Of a stretch of DNA of 25,440 nt, positions 15,715-23,283 are shown piece after piece. A model generated the notes under the pieces. The model made no database searches, was not told where the DNA came from, and saw nothing but the letters and a program-made list of their open reading frames with translations. Origin of the DNA: Oscillospiraceae bacterium (GTDB taxonomy: Bacteria > Bacillota_A > Clostridia > Oscillospirales > Oscillospiraceae); assembly GCA_017627975.1 (NCBI GenBank), contig JAGAFT010000093.1, positions 1 through 25,440 on the forward strand, given 5' to 3'. Every line of letters begins with the position of its first letter. Position 1 is the first letter of the stretch. Position numbers and translations under genes: made by a program.

Positions 15715-16554
15715 TTACTTCACCGCGCCGGTGATGCCTTCTGCAAACTGCTTCTGCAGGATGAAGAAGATGATGATCGTCGGCAGCGAGCAGAACAGAA
15801 CCGCCATCATCAGCATGCCGTAGTCGATGGTGTAGCCGTTGGCGAGGTTTGCAATCAGGATCGGCATGGTCTGGGCGTTAGACTTGTTCAGCACGACGCG
15901 CGGCCAGAGGTAGGCGTTCCAGGAGTTCATGAAGGTGATGACCGCGGCCGCGGCATAGGTGGACTTCATGACCGGCATGTAGATCTTGAAAAAGATTCCG
16001 GTCTCACTCAGGCCGTCGATGCGGGCGGCGTTCATGATCTCCACCGGGAAGTTGCGCGAGTTCTGGCGGAACATCATGATCATGAACGGCGTGGCGATTG
16101 CCGGCAGCGCAAAGCCCCAGGCCGTGTTCAGGAGCTTCATCCGGCTCATCATCGTGAACAGCGGGATCATGGTCGCAACACCGGGAATCATCATGGCCAG
16201 AAGCAGAACCCCGAAGAGAAGGTCCTTGCCCTTGGTGTGATAGAGCTCAAACCCATAGCCCGCCAGCGAGCAGATCAACAGGCAGAGAACGGTCTGCACG
16301 GTGGCGTAGAAGAAGGAGTTCCACATGGAGCGCCAGAGGTCGGCGCTGTTCAGCAGGTTCTTGAAGTTGACGGCGGCGTTCGTGCCGAACCAGAGCTTGC
16401 CCTGGGCAACCTCCAGAGTCGTGTTCGTGGCGGCGGTGAGCATCCAGAACAGGGGGAAGACCGAGATGAGGGCGAAGATGATCAGGAAGATATAGCTCGG
16501 AATGAGCCGGCGCTGGATGGCGCTGTGGTTTCTCTTCTCAGTCACGTGTATCAC
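15715..16554 (-). CDS. Carbohydrate ABC permease, MalG-like (CUT1)
   Basis: The 279-residue protein has six hydrophobic segments and the MalG-type coupling loop ending (NAARIDGLSETGIFFKIYMPVMK, about residues 176-198), with the characteristic C-terminus ITGAVK. It pairs with the MalF-like permease encoded just before it to form the membrane channel of a family 1 carbohydrate importer. The start is a GTG at 16554, overlapping the previous gene by 17 bases; a second GTG at 16545 is nearly as good. The gene lies between the MalF-like permease and lacZ, pointing to galactoside or oligosaccharide import. No ATPase is encoded in this operon; sugar importers of this kind often use a shared MsmK-type ATPase encoded elsewhere. 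Confidence 0.93.
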   Translation of the reverse strand: MIHVTEKRNHSAIQRRLIPSYIFLIIFALISVFPLFWMLTAATNTTLEVAQGKLWFGTNAAVNFKNLLNSADLWRSMWNSFFYATVQTVLCLLICSLAGYGFELYHTKGKDLLFGVLLLAMMIPGVATMIPLFTMMSRMKLLNTAWGFALPAIATPFMIMMFRQNSRNFPVEIMNAARIDGLSETGIFFKIYMPVMKSTYAAAAVITFMNSWNAYLWPRVVLNKSNAQTMPILIANLANGYTIDYGMLMMAVLFCSLPTIIIFFILQKQFAEGITGAVK

Positions 16555-17425
16555 CCACTTTCAGGTTGATAATCGCCAGAACCGCCACCAGGATGAAGAC
16601 CAGGAAGGACATGGCGGAGGCATAACCGAAGTTCGCTACGCCGGTGCCGAAGGCACTGTTGTAGATGTAGTGGGACATGGTCATGGTGGTGCCGGCGGGG
16701 CCGCCGTTGGTGAGGTTGACCGACTCGTCGAACAGCTGCAGCGTGCCGTTGATGGACATGATGAAGGTCATGATGATCACCGGCTTCAGCTGCGGCACGG
16801 TAATCTGCCAGAAGGTGTTCCAGCCGTTGGCGCCGTCGATGTGGGCAGCTTCATAGACGGAGTAGTCCAGGTTCTGCAGACCCGCGAGATAGAAGACCAT
16901 GTTGTATCCGGTCCAGCGCCAGATCAGCGCGAAAATAATCACGCCCCGGGCGGTACCGGTCTGGCCGAGCCAGTTGATGTTCTCCTTGATGAGGCCGAGG
17001 TTCATCAGGATGCTGTTGATGAGGCCCTGGGTCGCAAACAGAGAACGGAAAATCAAAGCATAGGAAACCAGGGAAATCGCGCAGGGGAGGAAGATGCAGG
17101 TACGGAACAGACCGCGGAACTTGAGGTTCGGATTGTTCAGAAGCTGCGCCAGAAGAATGGCGAGGACCAGCATGATGGGAACCTGAACGATCAGGTAGAA
17201 GAAGGTGTTCTTGAGCGTGGTCATGAACATCTTGTCCTTGAACATGCGGGTATAGTTATAAAACGGATTTCCGAATTTTTCGGAAGCCCAGATCATGTTG
17301 GCGCTGGAACCTGTCTTCAGAGAGGTAATGAACGCGGCAATCATCGGATAGAAGCTGAAAATCATGATGAGCACCGATGCCACCAGCAGAAAAGCCCAGC
17401 CCCATGCGTTGCGTTTTTTCTCCAC
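16538..17425 (-). CDS. Carbohydrate ABC permease, MalF/LacF-like (CUT1)
   Basis: The start is taken as GTG 17425, because AGGAGG sits six bases upstream; this gives 295 residues starting MEKKRNAWGWAF. An ATG at 17479 lies inside the hairpin after the preceding gene and is unlikely. The protein has six hydrophobic segments and the EAA loop YEAAHIDGANGWNTFWQITVP (about 190-210), the conserved contact with the ATPase. It resembles sugar permeases such as LacF, UgpA and MsmF. It overlaps its partner permease and follows the binding protein gene after a terminator-like hairpin, so its expression is likely lower than that of the binding protein. Confidence 0.93.
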   Translation of the reverse strand: MEKKRNAWGWAFLLVASVLIMIFSFYPMIAAFITSLKTGSSANMIWASEKFGNPFYNYTRMFKDKMFMTTLKNTFFYLIVQVPIMLVLAILLAQLLNNPNLKFRGLFRTCIFLPCAISLVSYALIFRSLFATQGLINSILMNLGLIKENINWLGQTGTARGVIIFALIWRWTGYNMVFYLAGLQNLDYSVYEAAHIDGANGWNTFWQITVPQLKPVIIMTFIMSINGTLQLFDESVNLTNGGPAGTTMTMSHYIYNSAFGTGVANFGYASAMSFLVFILVAVLAIINLKVGDTRD

Positions 17426-17467
17426 AGAAATCCTCCTTTCGGGAGCACAGAACCCGGATAAAAAGAA

Positions 17468-17496
17468 CAGGCCCGTCATGAATCATGACGGGCCTG
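17468..17496 (-). terminator. Attenuating terminator between sugar-binding protein and permease genes
   Basis: A perfect 13-bp stem (17468-17480 and 17484-17496) with a 3-base loop is followed on the minus strand by TTCTTTTTAT. It lies 34 bases past the binding-protein stop and 42 before the permease start, fitting partial termination that keeps the binding protein in excess. Confidence 0.75.
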
Positions 17497-17530
17497 CGGC
17501 ATGTTTTACATGGCCCGTGAACGGATCGGA

Positions 17531-18820
17531 TCAGAAGCCCATCTCAAAGGTGAGCTGGTCCTGAGCGTTCTGCAGCTCGGAAGCGAGATCCGCACCGTTG
17601 ACGATATTGGTGATGGCGTTGCCGACATAGGTCCGCATGGTGTAGTGGTAGTCGTTCTGCTCAATGACGGGAACGTAAGCGCCCATGCCGACGATGCTGG
17701 AATAGATGGCCTGGCCGTCAAAGTAGTCGACACCGGCCTGATACACGTCGGACTGGCCGGCGGAGATGCAGCAGGTGATGACGCCGCCGTTGGTGAGCGC
17801 CAGGTCATAGGTCTCTCTGGAGCCGGCGCCGCCGCCGAAGGTGTAGGCGAGGAACTCACGGGCGAGGTCGACGTTCTTGCAGTTGCCGGTGATGTAGAGG
17901 GAGGAGCCGCCGTTGGCCGCATAGCCTTCCTTGCCGCCTTCCAGGGTCGGGATGGTGGTGATGGCCCACTTGCCGCTGTTGTCCGCGACCTGCTCGATGG
18001 TCGGAATGATCCAGTTGCCGTTCATGACGCCGGCGACCTGGTTGCCCTGGATGGTCTGGTCGGTGTACTCAGACCAGGAGTTCGCGAGGATGATGGTGCC
18101 GTCCTTGGCGCCCTGAACGATGACTTCGATGATCTTCGCAAAGGGCTCATTGTCGACGAGGTTCGGCTGGCCGTCTTTCCACTGGGAGAGGCCTTCAGCC
18201 TGCATCATCAGATAAGGCAGGTCATCGCCGGAATGGTCCATGGAGAGCAGGGCATAGCCGGTCTTCTCCTTGACATCGCGGGCAATCTCAAGCCAGCGGT
18301 CCCAACTGATGCCGGTGACGTCGGAAATGGTGTAGCCGCACTCCGCGAGAACGTCGGTGCGGTAGGCGAAGATCGCGGTGCCGTTGTCAACCGGAGCGCC
18401 GTAGTGGACGCCGCCGATGGTGCTGTAGCTCAGCTTTTCAGCGCCGAAGTCATCCCAGTTGATGTCAGTGCCTTCGAGAGTCTGCCATGCATCGGGATAG
18501 TTGGCGACGAAGTTCTGAATGTAGTGATCCTGGAAAAGAACGATATCGGGCAGGGTGCTCAGGTCGCCGGAAGAGGCAGCCAGGGTGACGGCCTGTTCGA
18601 CATCACTGGAACCGGACTGCTGGATAATTTCCAGCTTGAAGTCGGGGTTGACATTCCGGTAGGCGGCTTCAGCGGCCTGCAGAGCGGGGATGTTGAAGTT
18701 GGCATCCCATGCGTAGACGGACAGGGTGTTGTCGTCTTCGGCGAAGGCAACGCCGCCGGGCAGAGCCAGAAGCGCAATGCTCAGCGCGAGAATCAGTGCG
18801 AGGGCGAGTTTCTTTTTCAT
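17531..18820 (-). CDS. Sugar-binding protein of a CUT1 ABC importer
   Basis: The 429-residue protein has a signal peptide (MKKKLALALILALSIALLAL, cleavage near AFA) followed by a family 1 solute-binding fold: LSVYAWDANFN at the mature start, PDIVLFQDHYIQNF, the hinge block AGVMNGNWIIP and a C-terminal TMRTYVGNAITNIVNG. The position ahead of two CUT1 permeases and lacZ indicates a galactoside or related oligosaccharide ligand, by context only. There is no Cys in the signal peptide, so no lipobox: the protein should be released by signal peptidase I rather than lipid-anchored, unusual for a monoderm. GGAGG is well placed before the ATG. It is the first gene of the operon and is followed by an attenuating hairpin. 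Confidence 0.92.
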   Translation of the reverse strand: MKKKLALALILALSIALLALPGGVAFAEDDNTLSVYAWDANFNIPALQAAEAAYRNVNPDFKLEIIQQSGSSDVEQAVTLAASSGDLSTLPDIVLFQDHYIQNFVANYPDAWQTLEGTDINWDDFGAEKLSYSTIGGVHYGAPVDNGTAIFAYRTDVLAECGYTISDVTGISWDRWLEIARDVKEKTGYALLSMDHSGDDLPYLMMQAEGLSQWKDGQPNLVDNEPFAKIIEVIVQGAKDGTIILANSWSEYTDQTIQGNQVAGVMNGNWIIPTIEQVADNSGKWAITTIPTLEGGKEGYAANGGSSLYITGNCKNVDLAREFLAYTFGGGAGSRETYDLALTNGGVITCCISAGQSDVYQAGVDYFDGQAIYSSIVGMGAYVPVIEQNDYHYTMRTYVGNAITNIVNGADLASELQNAQDQLTFEMGF

Positions 18821-18928
18821 GATCTAACCTCCAAAAAAGTATTCACGATGAGCGCAGGACAGAGAGAAAAGTCTTTCGTTTGGACAAAAGATACAAATCC
18901 GACCGGTATCGCCGCTCATGTATATGTG

Positions 18929-18958
18929 CATGATATCATGTTACATGCAATTTGTAAA
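18929..18958 (-). promoter_or_regulatory. Candidate promoter and palindrome of the galactoside operon
   Basis: On the minus strand, TTTACA (18958-18953), 17 bases and TATCAT (18935-18930) form a good sigma-A promoter. The -10 box lies inside a perfect 12-bp palindrome, CATGATATCATG (18929-18940), which may be an operator. The leader would be about 100 bases. Confidence 0.55.
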
Positions 18959-19028
18959 GTTGCTTTCACTGATAAAAACGGCAAAAAAGATCATAAAAGT
19001 AAAATGAAAAGAAGAAAAATAATAAAAA

Positions 19029-19058
19029 GTCTCGATTCTCATTAAAGAGAATCGAGAC
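19029..19058 (-). terminator. Terminator embedded in the end of the AraC-type gene
   Basis: A perfect 12-bp stem (19029-19040 and 19047-19058) is followed on the minus strand by TTTTTATTATTTTT, a clear intrinsic terminator. Its first arm encodes the last residues of the regulator and the stop codon lies in the loop. Confidence 0.88.
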
Positions 19059-20004
19059 CGGTCCAGCCCTTGAGGGCCGAGATGTTATAGGATAGAAGAC
19101 TGCTTCGGTAGTTGTCTTTCTTCAGCTTCCACTGGTATGGCGTGGTCTTGAGAATTTTCTTGAAGTTCCGGGTGTAGGTGGAAACGGAGGCAAAGCCGCA
19201 TTCCATCGCAATGACATCCATGGAACTGTCTTCCCGGCTCATCAGGTCGCAGGCCTTCTGAATCCGAACGAGGTTTACATAATCCATCGGTGCCATGTTC
19301 ATATAGTCCTCGAAGATGCGGCGGAAATGGACCTCGCTCAGGCCGCATTCCCGGGCCAGATGGGCGGCGCGGATCGGCTCGCGGTAATTCTCCTCAATGT
19401 AGCGCAGGGCCGGCGTAATCTGCGTCAGCAGGGCCGAGTCGGGATTGACCTCCCACTGTGATTCGGATTCCTTTCCTTCCTGAAGCCGGAGCAGTTCGAG
19501 GAGAAGCGCCCGGATCAGGTGATTGGTGCAGTCGCGGTAATACGGACGGCGCTCACGAAGCTCATCCAGAATCCGTTCCGCAAGCGAAGCCAGAATTTTA
19601 CAGCTTTCCGCCGGAAGCAGGTCTGCCCGCTGATTGATATACGAGAGTTTCTCGGCCTGAACCCTGGCGTTGTTCGGGAAAAGCTCATGGATCAGCTGAG
19701 CCGGGTCAAAATAGAGGTATTCCCAATAACTGACCTCGTCGCTGACGGTGTTGTGCGGATAGTTCGCGGGAATCATGGAAATCATATTCGCGTGATAATG
19801 ATTCTTCTTTTCTCCGAGGATCAGGGATCCGGTGCCCTGCCGGCAGCAGCCGAGTTCAAACAGGTTATGAAAGTGCAGTTCATTGGCACGGTCCTGGTGA
19901 CCGTACATACCGACCCAGCGCTCTCCCATCAGCCCGAGGACGCTCTCCCCCTGAGGCAGTTCATAAAAGCGAAATTCAATTTTATCACGTTTTTTTCTTC
20001 CCAT
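19042..20004 (-). CDS. AraC-family transcription regulator
   Basis: The 320-residue protein has an N-terminal cupin-like sensing domain (ELHFHNLFELGCCRQGTG, about 42-60, and NMISMIPANYPHNTV) and a C-terminal pair of helix-turn-helix motifs of the AraC/XylS type (about 215-310: YREPIRAAHLARECGLSEVHF, then DVIAMECGFASVSTYTRNFK and the TPYQWK ending). Such regulators usually activate sugar operons in response to the sugar. It is encoded directly upstream of the sugar-binding protein gene, in the same direction and separated by a terminator, and so probably controls that operon. AAAGGAAAAAC precedes the ATG. The ligand is not known. Confidence 0.93.
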   Translation of the reverse strand: MGRKKRDKIEFRFYELPQGESVLGLMGERWVGMYGHQDRANELHFHNLFELGCCRQGTGSLILGEKKNHYHANMISMIPANYPHNTVSDEVSYWEYLYFDPAQLIHELFPNNARVQAEKLSYINQRADLLPAESCKILASLAERILDELRERRPYYRDCTNHLIRALLLELLRLQEGKESESQWEVNPDSALLTQITPALRYIEENYREPIRAAHLARECGLSEVHFRRIFEDYMNMAPMDYVNLVRIQKACDLMSREDSSMDVIAMECGFASVSTYTRNFKKILKTTPYQWKLKKDNYRSSLLSYNISALKGWTGLDSL

Positions 20005-20137
20005 GTTTTTCCTTTCGGCTGCAGCAAACAGCTGTTTCGTCCTGAATTTTTGTATAAATGCTTACCGTATATACAATGGATCCGCTATCTGCTCTGCCTT
20101 GCGGCGCACATTCAGCTCCAATTTATTAACGGTTCCT

Positions 20138-20166
20138 ATTGTAGCGCAAAATCCGTTAAGAATCAA
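20138..20166 (-). promoter_or_regulatory. Candidate promoter of the AraC-type gene
   Basis: On the minus strand, TTGATT (20166-20161), 17 bases and TACAAT (20143-20138) form a plausible promoter about 130 bases upstream of the regulator's start. It is back to back with the scfA promoter. Confidence 0.5.
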
Positions 20167-20212
20167 TTCAAATTTGATACTATGCAAGAATTTCATGACC
20201 GGAAAACAGACC

Positions 20213-20241
20213 TTGACTTGTCTCACATAATATGGTATAAA
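20213..20241 (+). promoter_or_regulatory. Promoter of scfA
   Basis: TTGACT (20213-20218), a 17-base spacer and TATAAA (20236-20241) make a strong sigma-A promoter; the start site would be near 20248, with a short leader carrying GGAGG (20258-20262). Confidence 0.75.
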
Positions 20242-20250
20242 CAACCATAT
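20230..20250 (+). promoter_or_regulatory. Operator-like palindrome over the scfA -10 box
   Basis: A 21-bp inverted repeat, ATATGGT-N7-ACCATAT, covers the -10 box and the probable start site. A protein bound here would block transcription. The binding protein is not known. Confidence 0.5.
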
Positions 20251-20270
20251 AAACTTTGGAGGATATCATC

Positions 20271-20429
20271 ATGGAATTAAAACATATCGTCACTCTGAAA
20301 ACCCGTAATCTCTGCGACAGCGCTGCAAACGGCGGCTGCGGTGAGTGCCAGACCTCCTGCCAGTCTGCGTGCAAGACCAGCTGCGGCATCGCCAACCAGA
20401 AGTGCGAGAACACCGAGGCGAAAAAGTAA
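20271..20429 (+). CDS. scfA: SCIFF ranthipeptide precursor (six cysteines in forty-five)
   Basis: This short gene encodes 52 residues starting MELKHIVTLKTRNLC. The core GECQTSCQSACKTSC (residues 24-38) is the near-invariant signature of SCIFF peptides, which are found across Clostridia. The partner radical SAM enzyme forms thioether bonds between Cys sulfur and a carbon of a Thr-type acceptor in the core. The six family cysteines are C23, C26, C30, C34, C38 and C45. An additional C15 in the leader-side LCDS is unusual. GGAGG lies eight bases before the ATG. A terminator separates it from its maturase gene, so peptide mRNA should be made in excess. The biological function of SCIFF is still not settled; quorum-type control of metabolism has been proposed for ranthipeptides. 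Confidence 0.95.
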   Translation: MELKHIVTLKTRNLCDSAANGGCGECQTSCQSACKTSCGIANQKCENTEAKK

Positions 20430-20442
20430 GACGCTGAAAAAT

Positions 20443-20467
20443 GCCGCCGGAAGGCGGCTTTTTTTAT
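20443..20467 (+). terminator. Attenuating terminator between scfA and scfB
   Basis: A 6-bp GC stem (GCCGCC 20443-20448 with GGCGGC 20453-20458, loop GGAA) followed by TTTTTTTT. It ends about 24 bases before scfB, so scfB depends on read-through. Confidence 0.85.
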
Positions 20468-20489
20468 TGCTGTTACCGGAGGATAGGGA

Positions 20490-21881
20490 ATGATTCACCA
20501 ATTCAAACTGAACGGATATCATATCGTTCTGGATGTCTGCTCGGGGGCCGTGCATGTCGTCGATGAGCTGGCTTACGAGATGATCGCGCGCTTTGAGGAG
20601 ATGAGCCTCGAAGAGATTACGGCCGCGATGCTGGAAAAGTATCGGGAGGAAGAGGCCGTCACGGAGGCGGAGATCCGGCGCTGTTACGCCGAGATTGAGG
20701 CGCTCAAGGCAGACGGACAGCTTTTCACCCCGGACAACTTTGCCCCGATGGCGGGTGAATTCAAGGCGAGAAGCGGAGACGTGATCAAAGCGCTCTGCCT
20801 GCATGTGGCGCATACCTGCAACCTCAACTGCGCCTACTGTTTTGCCAGCCAGGGAAAGTACCACGGCGAGCGCGCGGTGATGAGTCTGGAAGTGGGGAAA
20901 CGGGCGCTGGATTTCCTGATCGAGCACTCCGGAACGCGCCGGAACCTGGAAGTCGATTTCTTCGGCGGGGAACCGCTGATGAACTTCGACACGGTGAAAG
21001 AGCTGGTGGCCTATGCCCGGGTTCGGGAGAAGGAGGCCGGCAAGAACTTCCGCTTCACCCTCACCACCAACGGAATGCTCATCGACGACGATGTGATCGA
21101 CTTCTGCAACCGCGAGATGAGCAATGTTGTGCTCTCGCTTGACGGACGGAAGGAGGTCCACGACCGCTTCCGGGTGGATTACGCCGGAAACGGAAGCTGG
21201 GAGCGGATTGTGCCAAAGTTTCAGAAGCTTGTCCGGGCCCGCGGCGGCAAAAACTATTACATGCGCGGGACCTTTACCCACCAAAACCCCGACTTCCTGG
21301 AGGATATCCGGACCATGCTGGACCTGGGCTTTACGGAACTGAGCATGGAACCGGTGGTCTGTGCTCCGGGAGATCCCTCGGCGCTCAGCAAAGAGGATCT
21401 CGAGATTGTCAAGCAGCAGTATGAGGAGCTTGCCGAACTCATGCTGGAACGCGAGGCAGAGGGGAGACCATTTACCTTCTACCATTACATGCTGGACCTG
21501 TCCGGAGGCCCCTGCATCTACAAGCGGATCTCCGGCTGCGGTTCCGGCACGGAGTACATGGCGGTGACGCCCTGGGGCGACCTCTATCCCTGCCACCAGT
21601 TTGTCGGGGAAGAGCGGTTCCGCCTGGGCGATATCTGGAACGGACTGGATAACTCGGAGGTCCGGGGCGAGTTTGCCGCCTGCAATGTCTATGCAAAGCC
21701 GGAATGCCGCGACTGCTGGGCGCGGCTCTACTGCTCCGGCGGCTGCGCGGCCAACGCCTGGCACGCTACCGGAAGCATCACCGGCGTCTATGAAGACGGC
21801 TGTGAGCTGTTCCGCAAGCGCATGGAATGCGCGATCATGCTGGCCGCGGCGAGGGCCGAGCGGGAACAGCAGGGCGCATGA
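20490..21881 (+). CDS. scfB: Radical SAM SCIFF maturase with SPASM domain
   Basis: The 463-residue enzyme installs thioether cross-links in the SCIFF peptide encoded directly upstream. The first 90 or so residues form a PqqD-like peptide-recognition domain. The radical SAM cluster motif is C110, C114 and C117 (HTCNLNCAYCFAS), followed by GGEPL for SAM binding. A Cys-rich SPASM domain occupies the last third (GCGSGTEYMAV, GDLYPCHQF, CRDCWARLYCSGGCAANAW and CELF), binding two auxiliary [4Fe-4S] clusters. Length and motif order match SCIFF maturases. GGAGG sits seven bases before ATG. Its stop overlaps the next start in ATGA, coupling it to the decarboxylase-family gene. Confidence 0.96.
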   Translation: MIHQFKLNGYHIVLDVCSGAVHVVDELAYEMIARFEEMSLEEITAAMLEKYREEEAVTEAEIRRCYAEIEALKADGQLFTPDNFAPMAGEFKARSGDVIKALCLHVAHTCNLNCAYCFASQGKYHGERAVMSLEVGKRALDFLIEHSGTRRNLEVDFFGGEPLMNFDTVKELVAYARVREKEAGKNFRFTLTTNGMLIDDDVIDFCNREMSNVVLSLDGRKEVHDRFRVDYAGNGSWERIVPKFQKLVRARGGKNYYMRGTFTHQNPDFLEDIRTMLDLGFTELSMEPVVCAPGDPSALSKEDLEIVKQQYEELAELMLEREAEGRPFTFYHYMLDLSGGPCIYKRISGCGSGTEYMAVTPWGDLYPCHQFVGEERFRLGDIWNGLDNSEVRGEFAACNVYAKPECRDCWARLYCSGGCAANAWHATGSITGVYEDGCELFRKRMECAIMLAAARAEREQQGA

Positions 21882-23233
21882 ACACCCCGATCTGTGACTT
21901 TGTCCGGGCGTATGCCCGGAAGGACCCCATCCGATTCCATATGCCGGGGCACAAGGGAAAGACCGGCGCGCAAATCCCCGGATGGAAGGAAATCCTGCCG
22001 CTGGATATCACGGAAATCGAGGGCGCGGACGTGCTCTATGACGCCCGGGGCTGTATCCGGGAGAGTGAAGAGAACGCATCGCGGCTCTTCGGCAGCGCCG
22101 GGACGGTGTATTCCGCGGAAGGGTCCTCGCTCTGCATCCGGGCGATGCTCTATCTCGCGGCGATGCACGCAAAGCTGCAGGGCCGCAGACCGAGAATTGC
22201 CGCCGGACGAAACGCCCACAGGGTGTTTTTGGAAACGATTGCGCTGCTGGATCTTGATGTGGCGTGGCTGGGAACCGGGGGCGAACTGCTGCGGGCGGGA
22301 ATCGAAGGCAGGGAGCTCGAAGCGATGTTTGCCGACGAGGAACGCGCACCCACGGCCGTCTATGTGACCAGTCCGGACTATCTCGGAAACCGTACGGAAC
22401 TGAGTGCTCTCGCAGGGCTCTGCCGCCGGCACGGCGCGCTGCTCCTGGTGGACAACGCCCACGGGGCGTATCTGAAGTTTCTGGAGACATCCGCGCACCC
22501 GCTGGACTGCGGTGCGGATCTCTGCTGTGACTCGGCCCACAAGACCCTGCCGGTCCTGACCGGAGGGGCCTATCTGCATGCGTCCCGGAACTGCCCGGAG
22601 GAACTTCGCGCCATGATGGAGCGGGCGATGGCGCTCTTTGCCAGCACCAGCCCGTCCTGGCTGATTCTCCAGTCGCTGGACGCCTGCAACGCGAGGCTTG
22701 ACGCGGATTATCCGGAGAGAATCCGGAAAGCCGCCGGGCTGCTTCGGGAAGCGAAGCGGCGGCTGTTAAAGCAGGGCTGGGAGCTGACCTGTGACGAACC
22801 TCTCAAGCTGACCCTCTGCCCGAAGAACAAAGGATACACCGGGACGGCGCTCGCCGAAATCCTCCTGGAGAAAGAAATCATCTGTGAATTCTCGGACCCG
22901 GATTACCTGGTGCTGATGATGACGCCGGAGAACACAAAAGAGGAGCTGGAGCGGCTGTTATCCGTCCTGGCCAATCTGCCGGAATGCACGCCGATCGAGA
23001 CCCGGGCGCCTGTCACGGGAGAGCGGGTAAGGGCGCTGCGGCCGCACGAAGTGCTCTTTCGGCCGTTTGAGCGGATCCCGGCGGAAGAGAGCCTGGGAAG
23101 AATCCTGGCCTCCCCGGGCATCAGCTGCCCGCCGGCGGTACCGATCGTCCTCTGCGGCGAGCGGATTGACGAAAAAGCCCTGGAGCTGTTTCACTATTAC
23201 GGAATCGAATTCTGTGACGTGGTGAAAGAATAG
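21878..23233 (+). CDS. Orn/Lys/Arg decarboxylase-family PLP enzyme
   Basis: ATG 21878 lies in an ATGA overlap with the maturase stop and gives 451 residues starting MNTPICDFVRAYARKDPIRF. Family features are the N-terminal HMPGHKG loop (residues 21-27), DVLYDARGCI, DNAHGAY with PLP-ring Asp D192, and the Schiff-base lysine K222 in SAHKTLPVLTGG. The C-terminal part is short, as in the Bacillus SpeA/YaaO-type, and lacks the N-terminal wing domain of the large E. coli enzymes. It would decarboxylate lysine, ornithine or arginine to a polyamine precursor; the substrate cannot be told from sequence. A Lys/Orn/Arg decarboxylase directly after SCIFF genes is conserved in some Clostridia by my recollection, but I cannot verify that here. 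Confidence 0.9.
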   Translation: MNTPICDFVRAYARKDPIRFHMPGHKGKTGAQIPGWKEILPLDITEIEGADVLYDARGCIRESEENASRLFGSAGTVYSAEGSSLCIRAMLYLAAMHAKLQGRRPRIAAGRNAHRVFLETIALLDLDVAWLGTGGELLRAGIEGRELEAMFADEERAPTAVYVTSPDYLGNRTELSALAGLCRRHGALLLVDNAHGAYLKFLETSAHPLDCGADLCCDSAHKTLPVLTGGAYLHASRNCPEELRAMMERAMALFASTSPSWLILQSLDACNARLDADYPERIRKAAGLLREAKRRLLKQGWELTCDEPLKLTLCPKNKGYTGTALAEILLEKEIICEFSDPDYLVLMMTPENTKEELERLLSVLANLPECTPIETRAPVTGERVRALRPHEVLFRPFERIPAEESLGRILASPGISCPPAVPIVLCGERIDEKALELFHYYGIEFCDVVKE

Positions 23234-23250
23234 AATCGGAATAAAAAAAC

Positions 23251-23276
23251 ATCCCCTCGCCGTTTGGCGAGGGGAT
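23251..23276 (-). terminator. Terminator after lepB, shared with the convergent decarboxylase gene
   Basis: A perfect 11-bp stem (23251-23261 and 23266-23276) with a 4-base loop; on the minus strand it is followed by GTTTTTTTATT, a strong intrinsic terminator for lepB. It also lies 17 bases past the decarboxylase stop. Confidence 0.88.
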
Positions 23277-23283
23277 TCTGCGT

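Noticed and set aside
17501..19045. A 514-residue plus-strand frame opposite the sugar-binding protein
   Set aside because: It is antisense to a well-supported gene, with repetitive Val/Gly/Asp composition typical of shadow frames.
20277..21764. A 495-residue minus-strand frame opposite scfA and scfB
   Set aside because: It covers the SCIFF peptide and maturase, both identified by conserved motifs; composition is that of a shadow frame.
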